Shown here: in pieces, positions 1 to 6,272 of the stretch
Layout of the letters: each line of letters opens with the position of its first letter
How positions within the stretch are numbered: position 1 is the stretch's first letter
NCBI GenBank assembly: GCA_016193385.1
Contig: JACPSF010000462.1
Location: 1-9,452 of the forward strand
Direction: 5' to 3'
DNA: 9,452 bases
Source of the DNA: Deltaproteobacteria bacterium
GTDB lineage: Bacteria; Desulfobacterota_B; Binatia; UBA9968
Made by a program: the position numbers and the translations under genes
The notes under the pieces: model-generated
Told to the model about the DNA's origin: nothing
What the model saw: only the letters and a program-made list of their open reading frames with translations
Database searches by the model: none

Positions 1-662
1 AAATCCAGGGTATGAAGGCTCACCAACGCTGTGATCCCGTCCTCCAGGCAGATACCTTTGAGGATGTCGAGAATGACCCGCGAAAGCCTGGGATCCAGAT
101 TGGAGACGGGCTCGTCAGCCAAGATAATGGCGGGTTTTTGCATGAGCACCCGCGCGATCGCCACCCGCTGTTGCTCCCCGCCGCTCAGCTCATCAGCCCG
201 CTTATAGGCATGCTCCAGAAGGCCCACGCGCTTGAGATTCGTCAGGGCACGGCGCCTTTCCCCGCGCGAGAAAAGCCTTAGACAGCTCGTCCAAGAAGAT
301 TGGTAACCTAACCCACCGGCTAAAACATTCTCGATGACCGAAAGCCGCTTAACGATATTGAATTGCTGGAAGATCATGCCGACTCTACGCCGTAAAAGCC
401 GCAGCTCATGCCAATCCAGCTTGCAGACATCAAGCCTGAGACCATCCCCCTCGGGGTCGAAAATCGACCGTGGTATAAGAATCTCGCCGGAAGTAGGCTC
501 GATGAGCCGGTTGATGCAGCGAAGCAACGTCGATTTGCCCGCGCCGCTCAACCCGATAATCCCCAGGAACTCCCCTCGGTCCACCTTTAAACGGATCCCC
601 CGGAGCACCTGGGCCGAAGCGCCAAAGGCTTTGCGGAGGTCTCTTACCTCCAAGATGGTCAT
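1..662 (-). CDS. phnC: PhnC-type phosphonate/phosphite ABC transporter ATP-binding protein (3' end beyond the window)
   Basis: This is the cytoplasmic ATPase that would drive import of a phosphonate-, phosphite- or phosphate-like compound captured by the neighbouring PhnD. My translation gives 220 uninterrupted codons from the ATG at 662 to the left edge. The Walker A motif GLSGAGKST is at residues 37-45, Q-loop glutamines are at 99-100 (IFQQFN), the ABC signature LSGGEQQR starts at 159, Walker B IILADEP is at 179-185, and the H-loop is SLH at 215-217. The segments NIVKRLSVIENVLAG and YKRADELSGG are typical of the PhnC subfamily rather than of ABC ATPases in general. Full-length PhnC is about 250-270 residues, so some 30-50 residues lie outside. 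The start codon overlaps the phnD stop as ATGA, which indicates translational coupling. The permease PhnE is expected just beyond the left edge but cannot be seen. Confidence 0.93.
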   Translation of the reverse strand, partial: MTILEVRDLRKAFGASAQVLRGIRLKVDRGEFLGIIGLSGAGKSTLLRCINRLIEPTSGEILIPRSIFDPEGDGLRLDVCKLDWHELRLLRRRVGMIFQQFNIVKRLSVIENVLAGGLGYQSSWTSCLRLFSRGERRRALTNLKRVGLLEHAYKRADELSGGEQQRVAIARVLMQKPAIILADEPVSNLDPRLSRVILDILKGICLEDGITALVSLHTLD

Positions 663-1570
663 GACTTCTTTCGCTTCAAGGCCTCTTTGAGGTTGATTCC
701 GGCAACCGCAAAGGCTTCCCTCACGGCCTCATAATCTTTGTCTGTCGCTGCAACGAAGCCGTCAATTTTATAGAGGTCCCGCAGCATCCTTCTTCCTTCC
801 GGGTCCACGCTGAGCTGGAGGAAAACCTGCTCAATTTTTTTCGCCAGCGCGGCATCGAGATTGGCATTGATGACGAGGTTATCTGCCGGGATGGGCTCAG
901 AATAAGCGATGGGGCGAATCTTTTTCTGCTCTTCGGGGTCCTTCAAGTACTGCATCCAAGCGCCCTCCCTGCCTTCGGGCGAGTTAGCAAACGTGGCACC
1001 GGCATCAACCTTACGGTTCAGAACCGCCAGGACCGTGGCATCGTGACCTCCCGAGTAGATGACGCTTTTAAAATCCTTCACCGGATCGATCCCCTTCTCT
1101 TTGAACATCTTTCTGGGAAACACATGGCCCGAAGTCGACAGCGGATCGCCGAAGGCGAAGGTCTTGTTGCGCAGATCTTCCAAACCACGAATCCCGCTAT
1201 CCGCGTGCGTAATGATCACCGCATAGTAGTATGGCATGCCCCTGCGCTGGGACTTGAGAACGACCTTCACGTTGGCCTCCCTGTTGGCCAAGATGTAAGA
1301 CGCGGGGGTGAGAAAAGCGATATCGAGCTTGTTCGCCCGCAGCGCTTCGATTACCCCGGTGTAATCCGTGGCCACAAAGGGCTGGACCTCGAGTTTGAGT
1401 TTTTCCTGCAGGATCGCCACGATCGGTTGCGCGTTTTGCGCCACCTGCTGGACATTCTCCGAGGGGACAAACCCCACCCGCAGCACCCTACCGCCATCAT
1501 GGGCGCCGCGACAGGCAAGTAATCCCTGCAGGATGAAAACCCAGATAGCGAGGGAGAGCCAACTCTTCAT
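659..1570 (-). CDS. phnD: Phosphate/phosphite/phosphonate ABC transporter substrate-binding lipoprotein (PhnD family)
   Basis: This is the extracytoplasmic binding protein of the importer whose ATPase follows with an ATGA overlap. I start it at the ATG at 1570 (303 aa) because that gives a short lipoprotein signal ending in the lipobox LLAC with Cys20. A GTG at 1624 in the same frame would add 18 residues that spoil this signal. The mature domain begins RVLRVGFVPSENVQQ. It contains ATDYTGVIEAL (67-77), DIAFLTPASY (83-92), GDPLSTSGHVFPR (141-153) and SGGHDATVLAV (173-183). The STSG and GGHD loops occupy the ligand-contacting positions of the PhnD/PtxB/HtxB family. Sequence alone does not tell whether the ligand is a phosphonate, phosphite, hypophosphite or phosphate. 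No C-P lyase or phosphite dehydrogenase gene lies in the window. I see no strong Shine-Dalgarno sequence before either start. Confidence 0.9.
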   Translation of the reverse strand: MKSWLSLAIWVFILQGLLACRGAHDGGRVLRVGFVPSENVQQVAQNAQPIVAILQEKLKLEVQPFVATDYTGVIEALRANKLDIAFLTPASYILANREANVKVVLKSQRRGMPYYYAVIITHADSGIRGLEDLRNKTFAFGDPLSTSGHVFPRKMFKEKGIDPVKDFKSVIYSGGHDATVLAVLNRKVDAGATFANSPEGREGAWMQYLKDPEEQKKIRPIAYSEPIPADNLVINANLDAALAKKIEQVFLQLSVDPEGRRMLRDLYKIDGFVAATDKDYEAVREAFAVAGINLKEALKRKKS

Positions 1571-1702
1571 GCCTGAGTCATTGATACTGAAACCCCTGCC
1601 TCGGTGCAACCATGATTTCCCCACGCAAAGCCTATTGTTCTAACTAGCTAAACCTAAAACCACTTATCGCGGAATATAATTGAAACCGCGACAGTTGAGG
1701 CC

Positions 1703-1732
1703 TTGACAATTTAGACTATTATGATCTATCTT
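1703..1732 (+). promoter_or_regulatory. Putative sigma-70 promoter of the lipoprotein hydrolase gene
   Basis: A perfect -35 hexamer TTGACA at 1703-1708 is followed after 18 bp by TATCTT at 1727-1732, in an AT-rich stretch. This would start transcription about 15-20 bp before the ATG at 1758. It lies in the only divergent intergenic region of the window, between phnD and the hydrolase. The -10 match is moderate, so this is inference from consensus only. I could not assign an equally good promoter for phnD on the opposite strand. Confidence 0.45.
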
Positions 1733-1757
1733 GCATTTTTAGAGTCGAGCCGCATCC

Positions 1758-2603
1758 ATGTCTAGGTGGTTTTTATCTCCGCTACTCCTCTTGACCCTGG
1801 TTTCCGCCTGTAACAGCCATTCGGCTCTTTCCCCCGAAATTTTTCAAGATACTCCAGGGAAAGCGGTTCAGTTTTTCTATGAAAGCCGAGGCAGGACCGT
1901 CGAGGGCTTTTTCAGCCGGCCCGAAGGGAACGGGCGTTTCCCTCTCGTGGTTCTGCTCCATGGCCACAGCTGGCTTCGATCCGGCGCAAAGCAAATGGTT
2001 CCCGTCGCGCAACAATTCACCGAGGAGCTTTGCTACGCCAGCCTCGCTATATCGCTTCCCGGCTACGGTATGACCGACATGCCGGCAAGCGAGACGGACA
2101 CCGATGTCATCACGGGCCTGATATTGGACGGAATCGCTAGAGTGAGGGATTTACCTTGGGTGGATGAGGACCGGGTCATGCTTTATGGCTTCTCCCGGGG
2201 CGCTTCCTTCGCCGCCATCTTGGCGGGCCGAATTCCTCATCTACGAGGCGTTGTATTGCACTCGGGCGCGTACGATCTCATGCGCCTTTATCAAAACACG
2301 CCCAACGGGTGGCTGCGCCGCCTGATGAACCCACGGGGAGAAGCTGTCCCGCACCTGTTCAATGCTCTCGCCGACGCGTCCCATTGGCGCGCTCCGACGC
2401 TCATCCTGCACGGAGGCAAAGACCAGCTGATCCCCACCAGCCAAGCCGTCATGCTGCACAACAAGCTCCAGGCCTTGGGGAAAACTCACCGCTTTGTCGT
2501 CTTTCCAGACGCAGGCCATCGTCTGCCTCTCGGCAGTGTCAAAGGTGAAGTCGTCGCATTTCTCAAACAACACGTAGGGTCGGGGTGTGTTAGCGATCTC
2601 TGA
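1758..2603 (+). CDS. Predicted lipoprotein alpha/beta hydrolase (serine esterase/peptidase-like)
   Basis: A 281-residue alpha/beta-hydrolase with a lipoprotein signal: a hydrophobic segment over residues 5-17 and the lipobox LVSAC with Cys18, so it should be anchored on the periplasmic side of a membrane. The fold is complete: strand and oxyanion region VVLLHGHS (64-71), nucleophile elbow GFSRG with Ser146, acid GGKDQLIP with Asp222, and base DAGHRLP with His254. The layout resembles dienelactone-hydrolase and prolyl-oligopeptidase catalytic domains, so it probably cleaves an ester or peptide bond, but the substrate cannot be named. It is the only plus-strand gene. It is divergent from phnD and its last 14 bp overlap the end of the opposing TPR gene. 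The start is the first ATG giving a full signal peptide; the Shine-Dalgarno sequence is weak. Confidence 0.85.
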   Translation: MSRWFLSPLLLLTLVSACNSHSALSPEIFQDTPGKAVQFFYESRGRTVEGFFSRPEGNGRFPLVVLLHGHSWLRSGAKQMVPVAQQFTEELCYASLAISLPGYGMTDMPASETDTDVITGLILDGIARVRDLPWVDEDRVMLYGFSRGASFAAILAGRIPHLRGVVLHSGAYDLMRLYQNTPNGWLRRLMNPRGEAVPHLFNALADASHWRAPTLILHGGKDQLIPTSQAVMLHNKLQALGKTHRFVVFPDAGHRLPLGSVKGEVVAFLKQHVGSGCVSDL

Positions 2604-3498
2604 TCTCGCTCAGGAGTTCCTGGGCCTCTTTCTTATTCAGCGGATCATCCGAGAATTCAACCGGCAATTCCTGCGCGTGTTTGAGCGCGCTGCGGGCAAG
2701 CTGCAGCTGGCCCATGGCGATATAGGTTCTGCCCAGCTCTAAGTAATGCGCAATCACCTTCGGATTGAGCGAGATCGCCCTGGTCAAGTACTCGACCGAT
2801 GAGTCCAGACTGCCCTTGGGGATCGAGCGCCACATAATCACGTTGGCAAGGACCCGCTTCATCTGGCTGATCTCGGCCATCTTTCTATGCCACACGCCAT
2901 AAACGTGGTAGGCGTAACCGTTTCGGGGATCCAAGGCAATAGCCTTTTCCACCTCTGAACGGATTTCGCGGGCGAGATCAATTTGTTTGGATGTGGAAGA
3001 GAGCATCGCGATCTTCCCCAGGGACGCTGCCACGTAGAAATGCCCCCAGGTCAAATTGGGATCAGCTTGCACCGCCTTGCGTGCGTAATCCTCAGCCACG
3101 GCGTACTGTTTTAGCCTTTTTTCCTGCCAATCGGTTTCAGACTCCGCGACCGTGTCGCCGAGATCGATGTAGACGCGGGCGATCTTTGAGAGCGCTTCGG
3201 GATTCTGTCGATCCCGCTTGAGGACCTTAAAAAGCTCCGTTAAAGCCTCATTCGTTCTTAAGCTCGCATAGAGATCATCCGCCCTTCTGAGCAACTGCGA
3301 GATTTCAGAGCCATCGTTCTGGCAACGGGGACAACCCACCCTACCGCCGTCCTGAGGAACCGGCGCTGAAGAGTCGGCCGCGCCCAGAACGACATAACCT
3401 CCCAGCGACGATAATAAGAGGAGTGACGTGATCACGAAACGGACAAGCCACAGTGGAGAGAAAAAATGACCTACCGCCGGATACTTCAAAAAATGCAT
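2590..3498 (-). CDS. Exported TPR-repeat protein resembling the RMDN (regulator of microtubule dynamics) family
   Basis: A 302-residue protein with an N-terminal hydrophobic segment (about 18-40) that is either a long signal peptide or a membrane anchor, so the TPR part is probably outside the cytoplasm. A CPRC pair (Cys56, Cys59) follows. Helical repeats start at about residue 65. TPR-like units include EALTELFKVLKRDRQNPEAL (84-103), a unit ending KAVQADP (141-147), KAIALDPRNGYAYHVYG (185-201) and RAISLNPKVIAHYLELGRTY (240-259). The pattern of HVYGVWHRKMAEIS, then IPKGSLDSSVEYLTRAISLNP, is characteristic of RMDN-like TPR proteins, which bacteria also carry. These are scaffolds; no enzyme motif is visible and the cellular role is unknown. 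It has its own promoter with a palindrome just upstream. The ATG at 3498 is the only early start that keeps the whole hydrophobic segment, although no good Shine-Dalgarno sequence precedes it. Confidence 0.82.
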   Translation of the reverse strand: MHFLKYPAVGHFFSPLWLVRFVITSLLLLSSLGGYVVLGAADSSAPVPQDGGRVGCPRCQNDGSEISQLLRRADDLYASLRTNEALTELFKVLKRDRQNPEALSKIARVYIDLGDTVAESETDWQEKRLKQYAVAEDYARKAVQADPNLTWGHFYVAASLGKIAMLSSTSKQIDLAREIRSEVEKAIALDPRNGYAYHVYGVWHRKMAEISQMKRVLANVIMWRSIPKGSLDSSVEYLTRAISLNPKVIAHYLELGRTYIAMGQLQLARSALKHAQELPVEFSDDPLNKKEAQELLSEIRDR

Positions 3499-3543
3499 GG
3501 GTAAACGGAGCCTAGCTCGCTGATGCTTAACCTTTAAACTGTT

Positions 3544-3572
3544 CTTATATATACATTATCGGATAATGTCAA
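3544..3572 (-). promoter_or_regulatory. Near-consensus sigma-70 promoter of the TPR gene
   Basis: Read on the minus strand, TTGACA (3567-3572) is followed after exactly 17 bp by TATAAG (3544-3549). That is a perfect -35 hexamer and a five-of-six -10 hexamer at optimal spacing. Transcription would start near 3537, giving a leader of about 40 nt before the ATG at 3498. The promoter begins only about 15 bp after the stop of the preceding thioesterase gene, so the TPR gene can be expressed independently of that operon. Confidence 0.65.
3553..3569. promoter_or_regulatory. 17-bp palindrome inside the TPR promoter, candidate operator
   Basis: ACATTATC and GATAATGT are perfect 8-bp inverted repeats separated by one G. 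The site overlaps the -35 hexamer by three bases (3567-3569) and fills most of the -35/-10 spacer, the classical position for a repressor operator. It is unlikely to be an intrinsic terminator for the upstream thioesterase gene, because the stem is AT-rich and no T-run follows on the minus strand. The protein that would bind it is unknown and no transcription factor gene lies in the window. Confidence 0.5.
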
Positions 3573-3586
3573 AAACCCAGGTTGCC

Positions 3587-3958
3587 CTATCGAATCGAGA
3601 TCGGCCTGCCGCTATCATCCACCGACACAAAGACCACCTCCGCCTGGGTAACCTTGACGCTCTTTCCCGGCTCTCGAAACCTCTCCACCTCCACCTCTAC
3701 TTGGACGGTAAGCGAGGTCTTTCCCTCGCGCACGACCGCCGCGTAAAAGCTCACCACGTCACCCACAAACACCGGAGCGATGAACTCGACCTCGCGTATC
3801 GCCTTGGTTACGAAATTCCTTGCCGCATATCGATGAGCGGCGATCGCGGCAGCTAAGTCAATGTGGCTGAGAATGACTCCCCCAAAGATCGTGCCTCGGG
3901 CGTTCGTATCCCGGGGCAGCATGGTGACTCTCAGCGCGGGCTCGCGACCTATGGACAT
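3587..3958 (-). CDS. Acyl-CoA thioesterase, hot-dog fold (YciA/ACOT type)
   Basis: A 123-residue single hot-dog domain protein predicted to hydrolyse acyl-CoA thioesters to free acid and CoA in the cytoplasm. The N-terminal motif LPRDTNARGTIFGGVILSHID (14-34) is the hallmark of the YciA/cytosolic acyl-CoA hydrolase group. In this group the acidic residue in the helix (Asp34 here) and the preceding Asn lie at the active site. FIAPVFVGDVVSFYAAV (59-75) is the following hot-dog strand. Its length is slightly below YciA (about 130 residues) and the protein looks complete. The ATG at 3958 overlaps the stop of the MFS transporter gene by 10 bp, so it is the last gene of the ilvE operon and probably translationally coupled. 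Chain-length preference cannot be read from the sequence. Confidence 0.88.
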   Translation of the reverse strand: MSIGREPALRVTMLPRDTNARGTIFGGVILSHIDLAAAIAAHRYAARNFVTKAIREVEFIAPVFVGDVVSFYAAVVREGKTSLTVQVEVEVERFREPGKSVKVTQAEVVFVSVDDSGRPISIR

Positions 3959-5205
3959 GCGGTTCCCTCCCGCTTGGGCACCGGCTCTTCCACACGGAGC
4001 AGCAAAAAGAGCCCGGCCACAAAGATGAACCCGACCGCTAGCATCGCCACTCTCTGGCTTCCGCTGAGGAGCGAAATTACGCCGAACAACAAGGGTCCAA
4101 AGGCCGAGGAGAGTTTACCGCTGATGCCGTAGAAGCCGAAGATCTCCGCCTGCTGGTCCGGCTCAACCATCAAGCCAACCATCGACCGACTCACCGCTTG
4201 CACAGATGCCAGGCAAATCGCCCCGGTCGATGCCACGAACCAAAAGACGCCCTTGCTGGTGGCCAGAGCTGCCCCCACGCCGACGGCGCTCCAGAGCACC
4301 AGGATCAGGATCAGCGCCGTGCGCGGACCTATCCGGTCGCTTAGATAGCCGAAGCCCACCGCGCCACCAACCCCGACCGTCTGCAGCCCCAGATAGAGCC
4401 GCACCAGCTCGACCATCGTAAAACCGAGCGTGTCCCGGGCGTAAATGCTGGTATAGTACACCACGGTTGAAACCCCTTCCATGTAGACGAAATAGGCGAG
4501 GAGAAAACGGGTCAGTTGGCGGTATTGATCCAAACGCTTGAGGGTGCTCCTCACCTGCTTTAGTCCCGCGCTGAAGGCACCACCCCACGCAAGCCCGGCT
4601 CCGCGTTTCGCCGTGGAAGGGAGAAACCAAAACGCAGGCAGGGAGAAAATCAAAAAAAAGATGGCGGTGAGAGGAAACACCAGGCGAGCTTTTTCTGGCT
4701 CCCCCTCCTGGAGAAGCGGCTGGGCAAGAAGGACGATGGCGATCCCGCCGAGATACGCCGCGGCCCAGCCAAAGCCGCTCAGACGGCCTAACTCCTGCGG
4801 GGCTGCCAGGTCGGGCAGAAACGCATTATAGAAGACCTGGCCCGTCTGATAAATAATATTGGCGGCGATAAATATCGCCATGCCCCAAAAAACCATTCCG
4901 CGCCCCACCCAGACGAGCTGTGAGGTAAGGAGAATACACCCCAGGCCAGAGGCGATCAGAAAGGTTTTTTTTCTGCCTGATAGATCAGCGGCGGCGCCCA
5001 AGATCGGCGACAAAAACGCCACTCCAAGCAAGGAGAAAGTGCCGCTGATTCCCCAAAGAAGGTCGCCGAGATTGCCCAACCCCGCGCAAACCTCGTTCTT
5101 GAAATAGACCGGGTAGACAAAGGTGACGATCATCACCGAGAAGGAGTTGTTGGCGAAGTCGTAGAGCAGCCAGGAAAACCGGTCGAGTTTGGCTTTAGCC
5201 AACAC
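3949..5205 (-). CDS. MFS transporter of the UMF1 / Atg22-like family
   Basis: A polytopic inner-membrane protein with about 12 hydrophobic segments, 418 residues from the GTG start I prefer at 5205. UMF1-type markers are WLLYDFANNSF (12-22), YPVYF (31-35), GAAADLSGRKK (70-80; an MFS loop), VFYNAFLPDLA (124-134), YFVYMEGVSTVVYY (238-251), GYLSDRIGPR (286-295) and FGFYGISGKLSSAFGPLLFG (356-375). The yeast relative Atg22 exports amino acids from the vacuole. Bacterial UMF1 substrates are mostly unknown, so linkage to ilvE only hints at an amino acid or keto acid. The frame stays open to a TTG at 5241 that would overlap ilvE by 19 bp. GTG at 5205 puts about a dozen residues before WLLYD, as I recall for relatives, and leaves 17 bp after ilvE. 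The ribosome binding site is weak either way, so the start is uncertain. Confidence 0.87.
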   Translation of the reverse strand: MLAKAKLDRFSWLLYDFANNSFSVMIVTFVYPVYFKNEVCAGLGNLGDLLWGISGTFSLLGVAFLSPILGAAADLSGRKKTFLIASGLGCILLTSQLVWVGRGMVFWGMAIFIAANIIYQTGQVFYNAFLPDLAAPQELGRLSGFGWAAAYLGGIAIVLLAQPLLQEGEPEKARLVFPLTAIFFLIFSLPAFWFLPSTAKRGAGLAWGGAFSAGLKQVRSTLKRLDQYRQLTRFLLAYFVYMEGVSTVVYYTSIYARDTLGFTMVELVRLYLGLQTVGVGGAVGFGYLSDRIGPRTALILILVLWSAVGVGAALATSKGVFWFVASTGAICLASVQAVSRSMVGLMVEPDQQAEIFGFYGISGKLSSAFGPLLFGVISLLSGSQRVAMLAVGFIFVAGLFLLLRVEEPVPKREGTACP

Positions 5206-5222
5206 GATTCCCAAGGCTGGAG

Positions 5223-6140
5223 CTAAACGTAGGTGAGCCAACGGGCATATTGCCGGTCTTTGCCCTTGATGACGCTGAAGAAGGTCTGCTGCAGGTCCGA
5301 AGTCACCGGACCGGGGCAGACGTGACCGAGCTTGCGGTTATCTACCTCGCGGATCGGCGTGACCTCGGCCGCCGTGCCCGTAAAGAAGGCTTCATCCGCC
5401 GTGTAGAGCTCATCGCGGGTAAAGCGCTCCTCGACCACTTGGTAGCCTTTGTCGCGTGCGAGCGTGACAATGGACTCTCGTGTGATCCCGGGCAAGATCG
5501 AGGTCAACGGCGTGGTCTTTACCCCCCGCCCTCGGACCATAAAGATGTTCTCACCGCTGGCCTCGGCGATATACCCTTCGGTATCCAGCATGACGGCCTC
5601 GTCGTAACCGGCGTTCTTGACCTCCGCTTTGGCCAAAACGGAGTTGACATAATTACCTGAGACCTTGCTCTTGGTCATCATGACGTTGACATGATGGCGG
5701 GTATAGGATGAGATTTTCGCTCGAATGCCGTTCTTGATCCCCTCCTCGCCTAGATAGGCTCCCCAAGACCAGGCGGCGATGGTGACGTGGACCGGGTTGT
5801 CAGGCGCGTAGAGCCCCATCTCCCCTAACCCCAAAAAGGCCAGGGGACGGATATAACACTCCTTAAGCCCGTTGACCCTGATGATATCCAGGATCGCCTG
5901 CTTGATCTGATCCACCGTAAAGGGAAGCGGAAAGCCCAAGATCAGGCCCGAATCAAAAAATCTGCGGATGTGCTCGTCCAGGCGAAAGACCGCCGAGCGG
6001 CCATCCTCCAGAGCGTAGCAACGGATGCCCTCAAAGTATCCGGTCCCATAGTGAAGGGCGTGAGTCAAGACGTGCACCTTGGCCTGCTCCCAAGGGACCA
6101 TCTCCCCGTCGAGCCAAATGTTTTTCGTTTTCAGTGACAT
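5223..6140 (-). CDS. ilvE: Branched-chain amino acid aminotransferase
   Basis: A complete 305-residue fold-type IV PLP aminotransferase that interconverts leucine, isoleucine and valine with their 2-oxo acids using glutamate/2-oxoglutarate, in the cytoplasm. Family landmarks are in order: HALHYGTGYFEGIRCY (27-42), ECYIRPLAFLG (94-104), the PLP lysine Lys159 in SKVSGNYVNSVLAKAE (158-173), EASGENIF (193-200), LPGITRESI (216-224) and FFTGTAAEVTPI (252-263). The length matches bacterial IlvE (about 300-310). D-amino acid aminotransferase and aminodeoxychorismate lyase share the fold, but the SGNYVNS and GTAAEVTPI segments favour IlvE. The ATG at 6140 is preceded by AGGA with six bases between. 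It is the first gene of the operon with the MFS transporter and thioesterase. No other ilv or leu gene is in the window. Confidence 0.95.
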   Translation of the reverse strand: MSLKTKNIWLDGEMVPWEQAKVHVLTHALHYGTGYFEGIRCYALEDGRSAVFRLDEHIRRFFDSGLILGFPLPFTVDQIKQAILDIIRVNGLKECYIRPLAFLGLGEMGLYAPDNPVHVTIAAWSWGAYLGEEGIKNGIRAKISSYTRHHVNVMMTKSKVSGNYVNSVLAKAEVKNAGYDEAVMLDTEGYIAEASGENIFMVRGRGVKTTPLTSILPGITRESIVTLARDKGYQVVEERFTRDELYTADEAFFTGTAAEVTPIREVDNRKLGHVCPGPVTSDLQQTFFSVIKGKDRQYARWLTYV

Positions 6141-6183
6141 ACTCTATCCTGATCTGACCGTGTGAGACTAATTTTCACCAACT

Positions 6184-6212
6184 ATTCTATGTCGGCGCCT
6201 GGCCCTCCACAA
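6184..6212 (-). promoter_or_regulatory. Putative promoter of the ilvE operon
   Basis: On the minus strand TTGTGG (6207-6212) is followed after 17 bp by TAGAAT (6184-6189), which matches the -10 consensus in five of six positions. The predicted start lies about 37-40 bp upstream of the ilvE ATG. The -35 is poor (three of six), so this call rests mainly on the -10, the spacing and the position downstream of the HU terminator. Confidence 0.4.
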
Positions 6213-6217
6213 GGGCC

Positions 6218-6251
6218 AAATAAAAAAGGCCACCACGGCCGCGTGGTGGCC
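6218..6251 (-). terminator. Rho-independent terminator of the HU gene
   Basis: A 10-bp GC-rich stem (GGCCACCACG at 6228-6237 pairing with CGTGGTGGCC at 6242-6251) has a 4-nt loop. On the minus strand it is followed directly by six Ts, then ATTT. It begins 22 bp after the HU stop codon. It is oriented to end HU transcription and insulate the ilvE operon downstream. Confidence 0.9.
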
Positions 6252-6272
6252 CCGAAATCGAAGCCCAGCCGC

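Noticed and set aside
334..690. A plus-strand reading frame of 118 codons and two shorter ones opposite the left end, which could suggest a frameshifted ABC ATPase.
   Set aside because: The minus strand translates without interruption from 662 to the edge as PhnC with all ABC motifs in order, so these frames are shadows and there is no frameshift.
1043..1522. 159-codon plus-strand open frame opposite phnD.
   Set aside because: Composition is that of an antisense frame (rich in His, Arg, Asp), no recognisable motif, and the minus strand holds a clear PhnD.
1681..1710. Possible Pho box upstream of phnD: CTGTCGC and TTGTCAA-like repeats on the minus strand.
   Set aside because: The repeats are about 15 bp apart instead of the 11 bp of a PhoB box, and only one half resembles CTGTCAT. 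Not strong enough to call.
4163..4630. 155-codon minus-strand frame inside the MFS transporter gene.
   Set aside because: Out of frame with the transporter, Gly/Arg-rich and lacking any motif; the transporter frame has strong family signatures across the same bases.
6200..6227. Hairpin TGGCCCT/AGGGCCA followed by an A-rich run on the plus strand, considered as a plus-strand terminator.
   Set aside because: A terminator needs Ts after the stem in the reading direction; on the plus strand the run is As, and no plus-strand gene ends here.
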